Assembly (NCBI GenBank): GCA_030248215.1
Contig: JASANG010000709.1
Location: forward strand, 1-64,000
Direction of reading: 5' to 3'
From: Enoplolaimus lenunculus
Taxonomy: Eukaryota > Nematoda > Enoplea > Enoplida > Thoracostomopsidae
DNA length: 64,000 nt
In this document: positions 23,501-38,500 of the stretch, piece by piece
How the letters are laid out: every line of letters starts with the position of its first letter
Position numbering within the stretch: the first letter of the stretch is position 1
Notes under the pieces: model-generated
Told to the model about the DNA's origin: nothing
What the model saw: only the letters and a program-made list of their open reading frames with translations
The model's database searches: none
Made by a program: the position numbers and the translations under genes

Positions 23501-26500
23501 ACTTGGATATCAGTTTAAGTAAAACTTAAATGCCTGGACGGACTAACTAAGCTAGAATTTTAAGTTCTACTTAAACTATCGTGTTTTTAAGTTTAACACG
23601 AGATTAAGTAAACTTATTTTTAGATTAAGTAACAAGTGCAGCAGTGTATTTAAGATGTTCATTAAGTTTAGCTTAAACTGAAAATAACTAGCATTTTAAA
23701 TGAGTTTAAGCGAAAACCTACTAGTTAGTTTAGTTAATCTTGAAAGTTAGTTTATTACTGGTGGATTAGCTTAAGCTTAAATCAAGTTAGTTTCAGCTTT
23801 TAGAGAGTAGTTAAATTATACGCAATGGTATAAGTAAAAGGTTTGCGGTCCCAATATCAGGAATGGGGATGGGATGAAAAATAAATAACAGGCGGTTCGC
23901 AAGTAGCAGGGGTACCCTATTGAAAAGCACAATAAATATAAGTCACCAACCACTTTTATTCGGATCATGACAGCGCTAAGTTTCTTCTCTGATCTCATAG
24001 TAAAATCCCATCATTCCCAAACGGTACTCACTTAACCCCAGAAACAAGTCTAACTTTAATGCCTGGCATTCGCAGCCTACGTTCAGCTTGTAATCGTTTC
24101 GAGACGAGATATTTCCTCTCCCAAAAATTCCGGAGACAAGAATACACTTCAGGCGTTGGAAAACCCTTCTGAAATCTAAAGGTCAAAAAATGTTTGTTCG
24201 CACGAGGATATGCCCTTTTTATATTTGATTCTGGCTCCGCCGATGGTTACAACCGACCTCAAATCGGTTTCAAGTCTTCGGCGATTTTGAACAAAATATT
24301 CCGCTACCAACTTATAGAGCGAATACAAAAAAGAGACAAAATAAACGAAATAAACGTCTCCAAATTTCTTGAGAGACCACAAAATGAGCACTCTGAAGAA
24401 GCTTTAAGATAGATGATACCGTTCTGAATTGTAGAAGTTACAAAAATTTTCGTTCGCATAAGGATATGTCGGTCCAAAGTCAAATCCGCCGACTTTACCT
24501 CGAATCGCTTGCAACTCCTTGGCAATTTCGACAAAATGTTCCGCCACCAGTTCGTCTTCAGTCAAACGATCGACACCTTTTCGGAAACAAAACAGTTCAG
24601 TTGCGGCCAAAATATGCGAAAGTGTTCCAAATCGATGCAACATCATCGCGATGAATTGAATCACCAGCAAACTCATAAAGAAAAACAAAAACACAAATCC
24701 GATCGGCTCTAACTGGAGTCCTACAACGACGTATTCTTCTTCGCCGGTTTCACTGTTGCATGGCACCATTGATCGGTTCACTTTGTCGCCAAGTGGCCAT
24801 TCAACGTTCAAACAGTCTTTTTTCAATTGAAGCAAAAACACAACAAGGATGAATAACGCGTTTGACATGTAGAAACCGAAGCTGATTTGGTTTCGTAGCG
24901 ATTTTAGATCGGTTCGAACCTGAAAGGTAAATTGAAATGTTTACCGTTTAGAACATTTGTTGAGCTGTGTATGTACTATATAATTACCGCTTAGAACATT
25001 TGTTGAGCTGCGTATGTTGTACTATATAACTATGTATTGTTTAGGTTCACTAATTGAGCTTCAATTATCTTTAGGCTTAGCATTCTGATTTAGATTACTG
25101 TGTGCCGTATAAAGCATACAATGAAATTTTGCCAGATAGTGCTCAACCGTGCTATAATAGGTACATAACGAACCAGTTGCTGTTGTCACAAAAGCAACAA
25201 GTGTCCGACCAAATTTAATATTGCATATGCACCAAGAAATTTGAGGCAGGTACGCAACCATAAAAATTGCACCGAAACATTATGTGTTATTGAACCAATT
25301 GAAATGGTGCCGACCACAGTGAGCAACTTTAGTGCAACCTTTCACGACGCAGACGTTCAATCGTGTATTGATCATGCGAAAGCTTATATCCAGCATTTAC
25401 CTGTTCCTGATTTTGGACTTTCTTGAGTGGAAATAAATATTTGTCGACCAAATCTCGCCAAAACTTTTCTTCTTCCGATTCAAGCCATTCACGATCTGCG
25501 TGTCGCATACAGCGATCGTTCAGCCATGTATCGCTTTGCATTGCTTTTTCTGAAACAAACAAAGAAAACAAAATTTTTTAAGCAGAAAACTTTATGCAAA
25601 AATTCACTTTGGTTGTCATTCTGTAAAAAGATGGTGATTGGTCTTGTATTTTCAAATGAATTTAGCACATATTTCGAATTATCGATAGGTTTTGAAATTG
25701 ATGAACTTCTACAATTACGGATCGCAAAATTGGCTTAGCAGACAGGATAAATGAAATACGAAAAATGTGATTTAATTTCCAGCTTTGTCATTGACTAATT
25801 TCAAAGTTACAAGACCTAAACTGGTAATTCACATTTGAAAATACAGGCTCTGACCAGTCGTGCGGAATCTACAATTACTTCTTAATGGGTAGATTTTGCT
25901 TACTTTTGTGACAGACACAGCCCCGTAAACAAACAATGTTACTACAGCGAGGCAGGAAGATATTTATACGGGGTGGAAAAAGATTCATACAGCGTGAAAA
26001 ACAATTTTCCTACCATCGCAATTTTTGGCTGTGAGGTCAGGAAAGTAGATATAGGTATATAAGATTGTCAGTTGTTAGTTTTGAACCAGTGAAATTCATA
26101 AGCTTCGAAGTTTTTCCGCTTTAAAAATTTAGAGTACAAAAATGGGAATTTACTTGTTTAGCGCTCCCGCACATAAGGAACTTTATCTTAAGTCTAATTT
26201 GAGAATAAGCCTAAGCCTAAGTCTAAGCATAACTATGTGATAACAAAAACAGTAGGGGGACTTTCGGCTTCTATTACATTAGCACTAGTTTGGAGTAGAG
26301 AAGGTATATAAGTATTTCAAAATGCAATTGACCAATGGCCACTCACCTTTTTGTGCTTGATGATACGGCAGATCAAAATTATCATCAGCGAGATCGTCTT
26401 CTTCAACTTCAAGCAACGGTTGGGCGTCCAGACGGTTATCACTGAACCCCAAAGATGATCGGCGAGTTAAAATTCTGTAAAAAAATAATTTCATACAATG

Positions 26501-29500
26501 ATTTCGTCTCTTGTACACCTTTCTAACCATACTTAAGTTTAACCATTAGGCTTAAGCTCAGACTACTTCGGCTTAGGTATAGACTTAGGCAAATGCAAGA
26601 CAATCTTGCAATCATCGTTTTTCTCACTATGCATTTCGACATTTACATTTAGTTAAAAATCTTCAACGACTCGTAAACTAAACGAACTCTTGACCATAGC
26701 TTATGATGGTGTAAACGTGCGAAAACTTCGCCTACACTAGGCTTTGTTCTTTTACATTCCCCAATATGTAAGGTTAAAGACAAGGTTTTGGTTTAGGCTT
26801 AGGCCCAGATATTAGGTTTAGGAAAATGCTAAGGCTTAAGCAAACACTTAGGCATTGGTAGGCGGTTTTCTAAAGTTACGCCTATGCCAGAGCCTAAGCG
26901 TAAGTTTGTAAGGGAAATGTACAAGAACCCCAAGTTTTCTAAGCAACATTTGAGACGCTACTCCACTAAATTAAAAAGATTTACAGAAAAAGTCTTCATC
27001 TAAATAAGCTATTGACCAACGCTGTTACTGTTCAACTATGCATTTCAGTTGAAAAAACTTTCGTGGCCTATATTATCAAACCTTCTATCCATTCGATCCA
27101 ACCGCCGTTCAATTCCATCCAACTTTTCTGAGACTCGTGCAATTTGTGTTGACTCGCCAATTGCCGATGGTTTGATGCAACATAACACACGACACGCGCT
27201 ACCGCAACCAATACTGTATACGCCGTCGATCTGAAAGCAACCTGTGCTGCGATAGCGGAATTCCAGCGCTCAAATGCGTCGGTCACAATAATTTTGTCAA
27301 CGATACCACAAAATCTTTTGTGTTACTGATCCAACATTGAGCCTACTGGCAGCTCATAAGAAACAAAACATAAATTTTCAACTGAGTCTACTCAAAACAC
27401 AGTTGACGGCGACTTACATCACCAGGAACCAGCGGCTCATCTCCATCTAAAACCTTCATTTTGCGTTTCTTTTTCTTTTCATCGGCAGGTTCAACTGCTT
27501 TTACCTGAAACAATAAATATGCATTCTAGAGGCAGTCTTCATCATTAACCATCCGTTCAAGGCATACTAATTTTGATATAATTAAAATTGTACACTCAAG
27601 GTGTCTCCATAAAACGAAAGTAATATGTTCATGTTAAGATAATGGCTGACATTTGGCGTTTATTTGGTTCTGTTAAAAAATTTCAGTTTTTATAAACTTA
27701 ATAAGGAAAATAGTGCAATTTTCACTTCCTAGGTTTGGCCGTTTTAGTCCATATATCAGCGATATTGCGATATATTAATATATTAATATAATCATTCATA
27801 AAATTTCTAGTATTAAGCTGCTTTTTTGCTAGGCGAAAAAAACGCTGGAAATCATTGTGTGCGGATCATAGCTAATACAATTATGGCACAGGTACGGCTG
27901 CAGAAGAAAAATTTGACAACACAAATATATGTTTGCACTTGTAAAGTTAAATCGACTAATTACAAAATTGCTAAACTCGGAATTAACCAGGCGGACACTA
28001 ATTTGTTAAGCGCTTCTGTATTAATTCAAACTTTTTGAATTTATTGAAGATGCTTAAATTAATTTAAGTCGAATTAATTTGTGATCATTGATGGAATTGA
28101 AAATCTATAGATTATGTTTGATATTTATTACAGTCGTTTGCAAATTATATAGTTTCATGTTAAGATTGAGTATTAAAATGATATTTCTAAGAAAATATGG
28201 CCCATGTAAAGATCAGGGGCGGAGAGTATTTCTGTGGGACTAGAATAGAGTAAGCTTAAGCTTCAGACTAATCGTTTTGCTTGGCTTAGGCTTAGGAATA
28301 TGCTTATTATACTGTTTTACCCCTGTTCTTTACATTGGCCGAAAATATTTACTTATTCGTGTAAGTTGCAGCAGCGAGTTCTCGCTACAAAACTTGCATG
28401 TGTAAATAGGTGTTAAATCTAATACACTAAATCCAGGCTTTGTCAAAACTTTAGCTCTTAATCGTGACAAAGCGCATACTTGCAACTGCATAAACGTACT
28501 TCACGCGTGCCCCAAGATACAATATGAAGATTGCACACCGAATATATTGATAACAACATATAAGTACATGGGATCGCGAGGAAATACAGTATTCCAGGGA
28601 TGATGCACGAAAATTCGAGCGGATGCAGCAACGCCGCAATGAATGCACTAAAATATAAAATTCGTCTATTAAAGATGTAACGCCCCACATACGTATTTCA
28701 GGAAACGTTCCACTGCTTTAATGTGTTGCCAAATGTTTGACAAAAACAGTCTGTTCAGTAAAAAGTTTGCGAGAATGTGGTTTATTGTATTTGGTGTATT
28801 TGTTAATTCAAACTGAACAGTATGTAGAAGTAATATAGCAAACTATAACTTTATCACGGTAACAAGCTAGTATCCTGTTAAAAAGAGGTGTACACGTGTG
28901 AAAATCAAGAAATGATTTTAAATATAATGCGCAATGTACAAGAGTACGTTAACTTTATTGCGCGGATTTGCGTTCTTCCAAGATATAACCAAAAAACACA
29001 AAGGTTGCGAAACATGCTGAACGTAGTGCAGAGCGAGGCGAGATCAAACGCGCAAAGCAACGACGTCTGGCGCATGCACTAAATGTTCCACACTCGTTCC
29101 GGGGGTTCACAGTTTTGTAAACAGAGCAGATTGCATTGTAATCTTGTGCAGCATGCTTTTGTTAAGCATAAATTTTAGACTGCAACGAAATCGAAATAAT
29201 TTCAAACATACAAAATAATTATAGTTATGGTTTTTAATCCTAGCGCTGCCGGAACTGGGAATTAAGATTTCAAAACCGTGAGCGGCCACAAAGGTTCAAG
29301 TTCACCATAGGGATATAGTCCTGACAGTAAGAAATGAAAACGCCATATAACCGGTATCATGACAATTCGTCGCCCATTAACTTGTGATCCGATATTTTAT
29401 CGGCAGAACAATTCATCGCTCGTCATTTAGGCTCATGCTTAGATTTAGTATTATGTTTTGATTTACTCGTAGGGTTAGAATACTGTTGGGCGGCAAGTAG

Positions 29501-32500
29501 TACACGATGAAACGTCGTAGGTTTCATATTACACTGCAAAAAATGGTGAGTCAAATTGACTCTCTCCGAAATAGGCTCTACGGGACTACACAAACTGAGT
29601 CAAATTAGACTCCACCAGAGTCAAACGTGCGACTTTACTGAGTCGAATTTGACTCTGGCGGTGTCGAATCAGACTCAGTTTGTGTAGTCCCGTAGAGCCT
29701 ATTTCGGAGAGAGTCAATTTGACTCACCATTTTTTACAGTGTACGTGTGTTACAGCTATATCTCCTGTGACAAGCCATGTTAAGCTTAAACCAAAGATAC
29801 AAAGATATCCGTGAATTAACGTGTCTACGCTGGTTGACAAAGCGTACCTTGATTTCTCGGAAGAACGCAAAACCGTGCTACAAATATTACTTGTGGCCCT
29901 CGGAGTAAAAATGACAATATCTTACCTGGCAATCAAACAAAGCATAAATATTGCGTGCGGCGAAGTAATCCCGTCTTTTTTGATCTGCAACGCTGTTCCA
30001 ACAATCACAGCCATCATAAGCATTGCGAACCATGCGCTGATCACTTGTGCGACCACTAACTGAAATTAAAATATTCTATTTGATTTCAAACACTATTATT
30101 GGCAGCTCCAAAATTTTATTTCGCAAGTGATTAACCTCATTTAAAATTTTGAATTTTAGGATGCTGCAGTTTTTTAAACGTCTCGAAAAAATGTTTTTCT
30201 TGTGTCTCAAAAAACTACGGGAACAGATATATTGTCTTGCTGCCGCCATGTATATATACGCTCCTGGGTAAGAATTGTAAACTGTGTAAATTGCCTATTA
30301 TTTAGCTTAAGCAGCACACCCATAGCCAGCTCAACTTACTAGAGGGGGCGAAAACATTTTCAGAAGGGGAATACAACAGTTTTCGTTGACTTGCAAGTAA
30401 GGTTAAAAATTTTGTGCGGGGTTGGACAAAATCTTTTCAGGGGTCGAGCCCCCCGTACCCATTGTCTGGCGACGGGCCCATTGAGCAGGTAAATTTGGTA
30501 ACGTTAAACCAGCGATTGTCAGTACAGTTTCACGTATAAAAATAGTTAACGAGTACTCATCGTACATATTTCTGCGCAAAAACTGAGGTATCGGAAAGTT
30601 AGCGCAGCTGGATCGTAGCCAAAGGGGGGCAGGATGGCTCAGTTCCGCTGGAAAAATTTTGGCCATTCTGGAAAATTTTCAACCCGCGTTCAAGCCAACC
30701 CTTGTATGCCCCTTTTGAAAAATTTTTTAGCGCACCCCCGGCAAGGTGTGCTGGCTACGGGCCTACAGCGCAAGTAGCGCACTTTTACTAACTTGAGTCT
30801 CGGACTTGCACGTAAAACATGTAATCATGAACAGCAACACAGGCAGTAAAACAAACACAAAGGAAACTGTGGTTGAGTTTGAAAACGATATATTTACAGC
30901 ACCAGCGACCATTAGAAAAATAGTGCCTGGACCAAGAACGGAACTTGTAAGCATCGCGAATTGATATACGATATACCTGAAATGTATCTAAGACAATTTG
31001 TCGACTGTCATTTTGTCACCCAACAGTTTCCTATAAGCCTATGACTAAAACTAATCACAAACCTAAGCGTAATAGTTATCATTGACATTTTTGACGGGGG
31101 CTAACTGAGTGACTACCCATAGATGCATTATTTTACCATCAACCTTTTGACACAATGTTACTTTAAGGGGCGTAACAATAGATTAAACATATTCCTAAGC
31201 CTAAGCCTAAGCATTGCAAAAATGAGTTCCTAAGCCTAAGCCTTAGCCTAAGCCTAAGCAAAAAATATAAACCAGAATCTAAACCTACTCTTGTATAGAA
31301 CCACCAGAAACCTGGACGCCCTTAAAGAAACATAGGCCAACCTTTTAATGTGTTTAGTTAGGTTGGGCTGGGTTATCGTATAAACATCATAACATCATAA
31401 ATCCAACTGTTTGTCACATAAATTGTCGGTGTAAATTCAAGTAGTTTGAACTCTAAGTAGGTACTTTGTGAAAATTTGCGATACGTTGCGTGACGTTTAA
31501 ATTGTAACATGGTGTATGCCAGCTATCGAGCAACATCACAGACATTGTATACTTGAAAAACGGTCAAAGTATATATAGAACGGTAAACAGACGAGCGACA
31601 TCTTATGTTCGGGCTCGTTGCGAGAGACGGCCAGGCGCTCAGGCCCCCTGGAACAATTTTTGACCCTTCCCCTAGACCAATTTTTAACCTTGCTTGTAAG
31701 TCAAAGAAATCCTTTGTATGTTTCTCCTGAAAATTGTTTAACCCTCCTCCGGACACGGTGAGCTGGCTACGGGCCTGGTTTACCATATTGAAATACTATC
31801 GTTCAATCGAACGACACTTTTATAATCCGACAGTAAATCCAAAATGTTCGCAATTGTGGACGGCATCCATCGGCGGCGTTGATTGAAGAATTCAGTGAAA
31901 CTTTGCGGGGCGAACGTTAGCGCATCCGAAGCGGCGCTGTACTCAACGCGATAGCCGCGTTGTAGGAGCAGTGTACACAACCAGCGGTCTTCGCCTAAAA
32001 ACACATTATCTCTATGCCAATAAACGGGTAGTCGGGGCTAAGTTCTGGCGTCCAACGCACTCCATTTGTGGTTCTTGTACAGGGGTTAGACACGGTTTTA
32101 GTTTGCAGCACAGGAACCCCTCCCGTTCAGAAATTTTCATAAAATGTATTCCAACTTTCTAAAATCCTGGCAACGCCCATGTGTGCCACAAAAATTGCCT
32201 AGAGTGAATTGGCCATCTGGCATACTTTAGACAAATGGTCAGTGAACCGGTAGAAAAATGGGCCAATTAGAAAAGTAAAAAAAATATCCGGTATTTCGCT
32301 AATTCAGAGGTTTGTTGGTATTGATGTCACTTTGAACGTAACGACTCTGTTACCCGGTTTGTCTTCTCTAGCGAACATTAAATCCTTAACGATGATTCAA
32401 TAAATCAGGTCTGTATGAGCAGCCAACGCCGCTATCAGGCCAAAATTAGCGAATGATCACACGGTTTTCCTTTAGGTTTTAGTAAGGTTACTGTATTTTC

Positions 32501-35500
32501 CGTAACATAACGGATTTCAAGTGGTGAAACCAGGCGCGTTGAAAAGATTTTGATTTGAGAAAAGTCTTGGTAGCCAGGAGCTAAAATAATGGTAGAGTTT
32601 TGACGAATTTGCGAGCAATGCAGACTGAAAGCTTGAGCCAATTGCAAAATTGATCCATACCGTGCGTGTAAAAGTATAAAGAAACCTTTGCCAGCAAAAC
32701 GAGCGAAAAGCTTGGCGTAATTTTAGTATGAAATCTCTGTGCAATAATGACAAAGCGTTTCTTGGTTTATGGATCGGGTTCTAGTACCTCATATAGCTAC
32801 GCGCCTACACACACAAAAGTATTTCTGAATTTATTCAGAAAAGTGTTTTCTGTGGCACATCTGAAAAGTTTTGCTGATATTTAAAACAATTTTTCTTAAA
32901 ATAACTGGAAAACGTTTATTTTCAGACTTTATTTCAAAACGTTTTTTGAAAAAATTTCTGTTATAACAGAAATACTTTTCAAGTGCACCTTGCTAATCAT
33001 ATTTCTCAAATGTAAGAAATTTTTTCTTAAATATCAGAAATATTATTTTGAGTGTAAATAAAACATTTAGGAATATTCGCCGCTGTGTGTAGCATTTATT
33101 TCCAGTTCGCAAGAAGTTCTCAAACAATCGACCTGCCATAACTGCTCATCTCGATGCTGGCACGATTGCAGGGTAGATTAAATACCAAAATTTAGGTACA
33201 CCCACATTAATAATTAATTCTTAACTTACAGGAGTTATCACCACTAGCGGATTCAAGGGAGGCACCCCGGCCAAGACCACTAACAGGAATTGAAACCAAG
33301 ATTTAAGATTAAGGTTTAGCACCAATTATCCTTCTGGCTTGTTGTGCTCACGAGTTTTTGCCATTATCATATTTTACGGGCAACCCCACCAGTTAAACAT
33401 TTCTGGATCCGCCACTGTTAAACACTAACTGGTGACAGGTGCTATATTCATTTAAGACGTAACTACAAACATATCGAGTTTTACCTTGATCATACTGAAT
33501 ATAATCAGTCGCTTTGTCGGCCCGAGTTGCATATCGCCGTAAAACATTGTCATCCATGAGCGCAGACGTACGAAACAACGAAAAACAACCAGGACTGCAC
33601 AGGACGCAGCCAATCATATGTTCAGTCGCTTTTTGAAACCAATGACCAATAGCGTATTCGAATTTTTGATACCATACCATTGGGCCTGAAAGCAAGCTTT
33701 ACTGTACAGTTTATCAGGACTTCAAATTGTACAAACGTCCTTACGACCGAAAAATTTAGGCATACAATAATAATCTATACGCTAAAAATTGTATTTTATT
33801 GACCTTAATACATGGGTCCGTAGATATGGGGGGCTGAAGGTTTATGCGTTAATAAAATTTTTTTGGCCACTCGTAACAATTTGCACCCACCACCTGCCCA
33901 CTGGTAAAGCAACGCAAATCCACGCATGCCCCTCTGAACTTTTTAACGCTTTCTTACCCGCTCAAAAGACTACTGGGCTAATTCCGTTACGATTAGTGAT
34001 AGGACAAATGCACGTACCAACGGCACACATTTTTTATAAAAGGAAATTGTTAAATGTCACTTGCCGCTGCCGCGCGGATGAATCCGGCCACAAGCGGCGC
34101 CAAGGCGTCGATTTTTCTTCATCAAATCGACCAATAGCTGCACTGAATGCGGTTGAAAATCAACGTCTCCATCCAGTGTGAGAATGTACGTGTTCTCAGC
34201 AATTACTTCTTTACGTTTAATATCACCTTCGGCTTCCATTAGCCTATGCCCGAGCAGATAATACATGTACATCACCTGAAATAAATAAGTTTAATGCCAT
34301 GCGTATACAGTGGGAGCAGCAGAGACGATGTATCCATACCCGAAATTTTTGGTGCGACAAGAAAAAAAGCACTTTCAACAGACTTTGGCTACACTTTCTG
34401 GATCCTTTGCCAAGAGCGTATACACGTGGAGGGATAAGAGAGAATATATCTTCACGAAAATGTCTGATGACATGTGTAAAGTTAAAGGTGGAAATTACAA
34501 TTGTTGCCCATTCTCAGCGCCCTTAACTTCACTAGATGTTAGCCTTCAATCAGTATGAGGGGTAACCCATGTCTGGAGAGTGGTAAACCCAGAGTCGAAA
34601 TTCTTTGAGATAATCGCGAACTTCCACTAAGCTTAACCCATTTTTAACTAACAATGAAAAGAGCACTTTTAACAGATTTTAGAATAACCTTTTGAATCCA
34701 AGACGGACGAGAAGAGTATTCCATTTCAAATTGAAATCGTGTATACGCTTGTGCTTTATTAACGCAGTGAAAAATCAGTTTGTTAAGTTAAATTCACACT
34801 GCTCGTGCTGTATAATAACTCGCAAACCAAAACTAATTTTAAATGAAATTCCCACGCGAAGACGTGATTTGATAAAACGTGCTCATGCTCATCAATAAAA
34901 GATAACCACAGCGAAGATGCACTTTCAAGAAGTGGACGGACAAATGACCCTACGGACAAATTGCTGGTGCACGAAGGGTCACGCTGGATCAAGGCCAAGC
35001 GGTACAAGGCTGCACCGACCAAGGATCAACGGATAAAACGCACTCAAAATGTAGCGAACCAAGCGAATTACAAGGAAACCGCCCGCGAAAAATGTACAAA
35101 ACTCCGCTAAAATTACTCTGTAATGGTTGAAAAATGAAAGTGAGCACAAGTAAAGATATACACCATACCGCATGAATGTTTCTCGGCAGCTAATTTTTAA
35201 CACATTTATAGCTCTTTACTTGACTCCATCGTTTTCGGACGCGAATGCGATTTCGGTCTTTCAAATGAACGGTGAGTCGATTTTTGCCCGGGAGAGTCCA
35301 TTGAAGTCGGCCACCGTAGGGAGTGGAAATTTTTCGCGGCGCTTTGATCCGCATTGTTATTTGATGAACAGCGCTATAAACCAGAATATCGGCTTCAAAC
35401 AGTGGCAAATTTAGAAATATCTAATGGCTGGAGACCACGTTAATGAGAAAATTTCGTGAGCGAAGCAAGCAAGAAGCCAAACACCGATTTCAGCAGTGAG

Positions 35501-38500
35501 TTCGTTTATACAAACGCGTCAAAGTTTGATAAGCAAATTAAACAAAATAGTTGAAATTTTGCTCCGAAATGATGTTAATTATATATGTCGTATTCCAATC
35601 TGCTATTCAAGCCAATTAATAATCGATCTGGGCCAACCTGCTATTTTATATGATAGCAGTTTTGCGTATCCTATTAAACTTCAATTGAACTTATAGACCA
35701 ATTTGATATTACCCTGCGGCAATATCAATCACATCAAGTAACTGCCGAACAAACCGATTCACCATTGGTTCACCGTATTCGTTATTTTCAAACGCATCGT
35801 CAAACATTATATGAGCTAAAATCATTTGTCGCTGCTTATCATTGAAATTTTATTCATAATTAAGCTTCAGCATCATTGTTAGAACAATCAACACAACTAA
35901 TCAAGCTAAATGTAAGCCGACGTCTAAGTATTTGTACTTTAACCTTGTCGTTCACTGCCGAGATGGCAATAACTGTAATGGAAAAAATTTCTGTTGTAGT
36001 CTTTAGCCCGGACCAAGGGATCCTAAAACCAAATGTCGCTAGTAGGTTTTCATTTGCTGGCAAAAGAAACAATAAATTTGCCAACAAACACACTGGATCC
36101 ATGAGTCCCGAAACGTCAATAACGGATCCATATTATTTAAGGCCACTGATCAATTTATATCAATTTAAGCAACTTCGAAAATCACCGTTTACTTCAAGGA
36201 TAATAAAATTTAATATTTCAACTGTTACTTGTTGTTTTGCTTGCAATAATAAAAGAATTCATTTTTCATTTAATATTTTCAAAACAAACGAATCTTCAAT
36301 ATAAAAATGTATAAATTATCGCCCACCTTCAAACTCGTAATAATCTGGATCGACAACTTTCAAATATTTTTGAGCGTTTCGTCGAGCGCATTGGTCTTCA
36401 TCCATGCTGAAAAATTCAAAACACTGTTATTCTTTAACAAAATACTCGTTTAATAACTCGAATCAACTGAGAAGAAGTTCATAATACCTACACGTTCAGA
36501 GTAAGTTTCATTTGTTATAATAGTTGTTTTCATGAATCTATTTTCTAGCCTATATTCGTGCGGCCGTCGCCAAATCCAATTACATTCTTCTGCTGTTCAG
36601 AATATAAATAAAACGTGGTCTGAAGTGGGGTAGAGACAAAAATTCTCATACCACCCTCCAACTTGTGCCGAGAAAAACCTAACAGCCGTTCCTACACCAA
36701 CCAATTTTGGACGCCTCTGTGTAATCCTTGTCTCACACCCTACAAAATGGTATTTCCCACCCTAAATCTGTCTTTGAAATATTTGCGCAAAATAATGTCA
36801 AACCGAAAAATCGACTTCAACATGCACAACATTTCCTCGCGAGTTTCGTGCCACATTGTTGCGCACGCAAAAATCCGTGTAATATTATCCAGTGACTTTT
36901 TCGCCGGCAACGCATTCACCGGTCGACCTCCGATCGACACACATTCAATGCCGAAACTTTGAATTGACGATTTTCCAGTTGAAATGGTATCGTAAATTGA
37001 ATTTGCGTCGCCGTCAATATCGACTTCCTGAAAATTTGCGAATTAGAAAAAGTTCAACGGTGGTTGAAGATACGTTCAATTGGATCACAAACAATGTCTC
37101 AAAGTCGGTCATCTGCAATTAGCTGCTGAAAAAACTACTCGAAAACTATTAACCCTATTGCCAAACTCATGATTGACTTTAAGCTTAAAAGTGAGTTCAA
37201 CTTTAGCGTGGATTTTGGAGCAGGTTGGTCTCAAGGGCGTCGCCAGGGTGTTTTAGGTTCTGGTTTATGACTTTTGTACTGGTGGTTTAGACACAGTTTC
37301 GATTTGCAACACAAGAAACCGCCGCTGTGAAATTTTTATTGAACGCAACCTTTCCAATTTTAACCGGCCGCAACGATTTTTCATTCTGTTGAGTGATTTA
37401 GCTGTAAACCGGCTCATTAAGCACTTTTCCAAGCAGCCAAGATGGTCAGTTCACCTTGACTTTAGAGAGCATCGACTTATAAATCCGTGCCAAAGTCTAA
37501 AACTTTATGTTCATAAACGTATTTCAGTGTTCGTGAACGTTTAAATTGTTTTATGCTGTAAAGACGCGAATAAGAGGTGGACTGATATTTATTTGCTTCT
37601 TCAGAAGGTGCTGTGTAGTTATTTCGTTACGGGCTGTTATTCATTTTTGAATTCATCACCTTAGTTGGATCCAACAATCTTATTGTTATGTTCCTTGTTT
37701 TGGGCCGGACTGACTTGCTCCAAAAGTATTTTTGTTGATTGCCATGTCCGCTAATGTTTGTTCTGTATTTAATAAAGTTTATATGGGTTGCCTGTAGCGT
37801 CTGGTATATATTTGAGCAGTATAGGCCATTCTCCTGCTGTGATCTTTTTGATGGACTCTAATTAGGGTTTATAGATTTTATCTACTAACGAACTCTAATT
37901 AGAGATACAGACTCCTATTGATTGCAACTCAAAATGGAGGACCCTCTTATTCGGGACACTGTAGTAATTATTTGCATTAAACATTTTACCTCAGATTTAA
38001 TTTTAAAAGTGTCGTCACGATTTCGATTCATGGCCAATGTTTGATCAACAAGCATTCCTGAGTACCATGGGATCACAAATAGTCTAAAAACAATTAGAAT
38101 GTCTAAAACGACAACGAAATATATATAGTGTTCAAAGCACATAGTGCTAGCAATTGCATTGCGGAAAATTAAAATTCATAGCTAGTCGTTTTAATGATTG
38201 TGTAATATTCAGGTTTTTTCACAGTAACCTGTCAGTTAAAACTATAGCTGGGCCTCAGCCTAAAAGAAATTTCTTAATAACCAGCAGTCGTGATTTCAAT
38301 TGACAATACGTATCTAATGAATATTTTCACATTTAGCGCTTTATAACCTTGAGTTTTGAGAAATCCTAATTGTCCTAACATTCCAAAATTCAAAATTTGG
38401 CCCGAAACATTTGCTGACGCTCAGTTCGCTTGTCAATTATTCATTGTGCATATCGAAGAGACATTATTTTTGAAAGATTTGGCAAAATTCAAATTTCATA

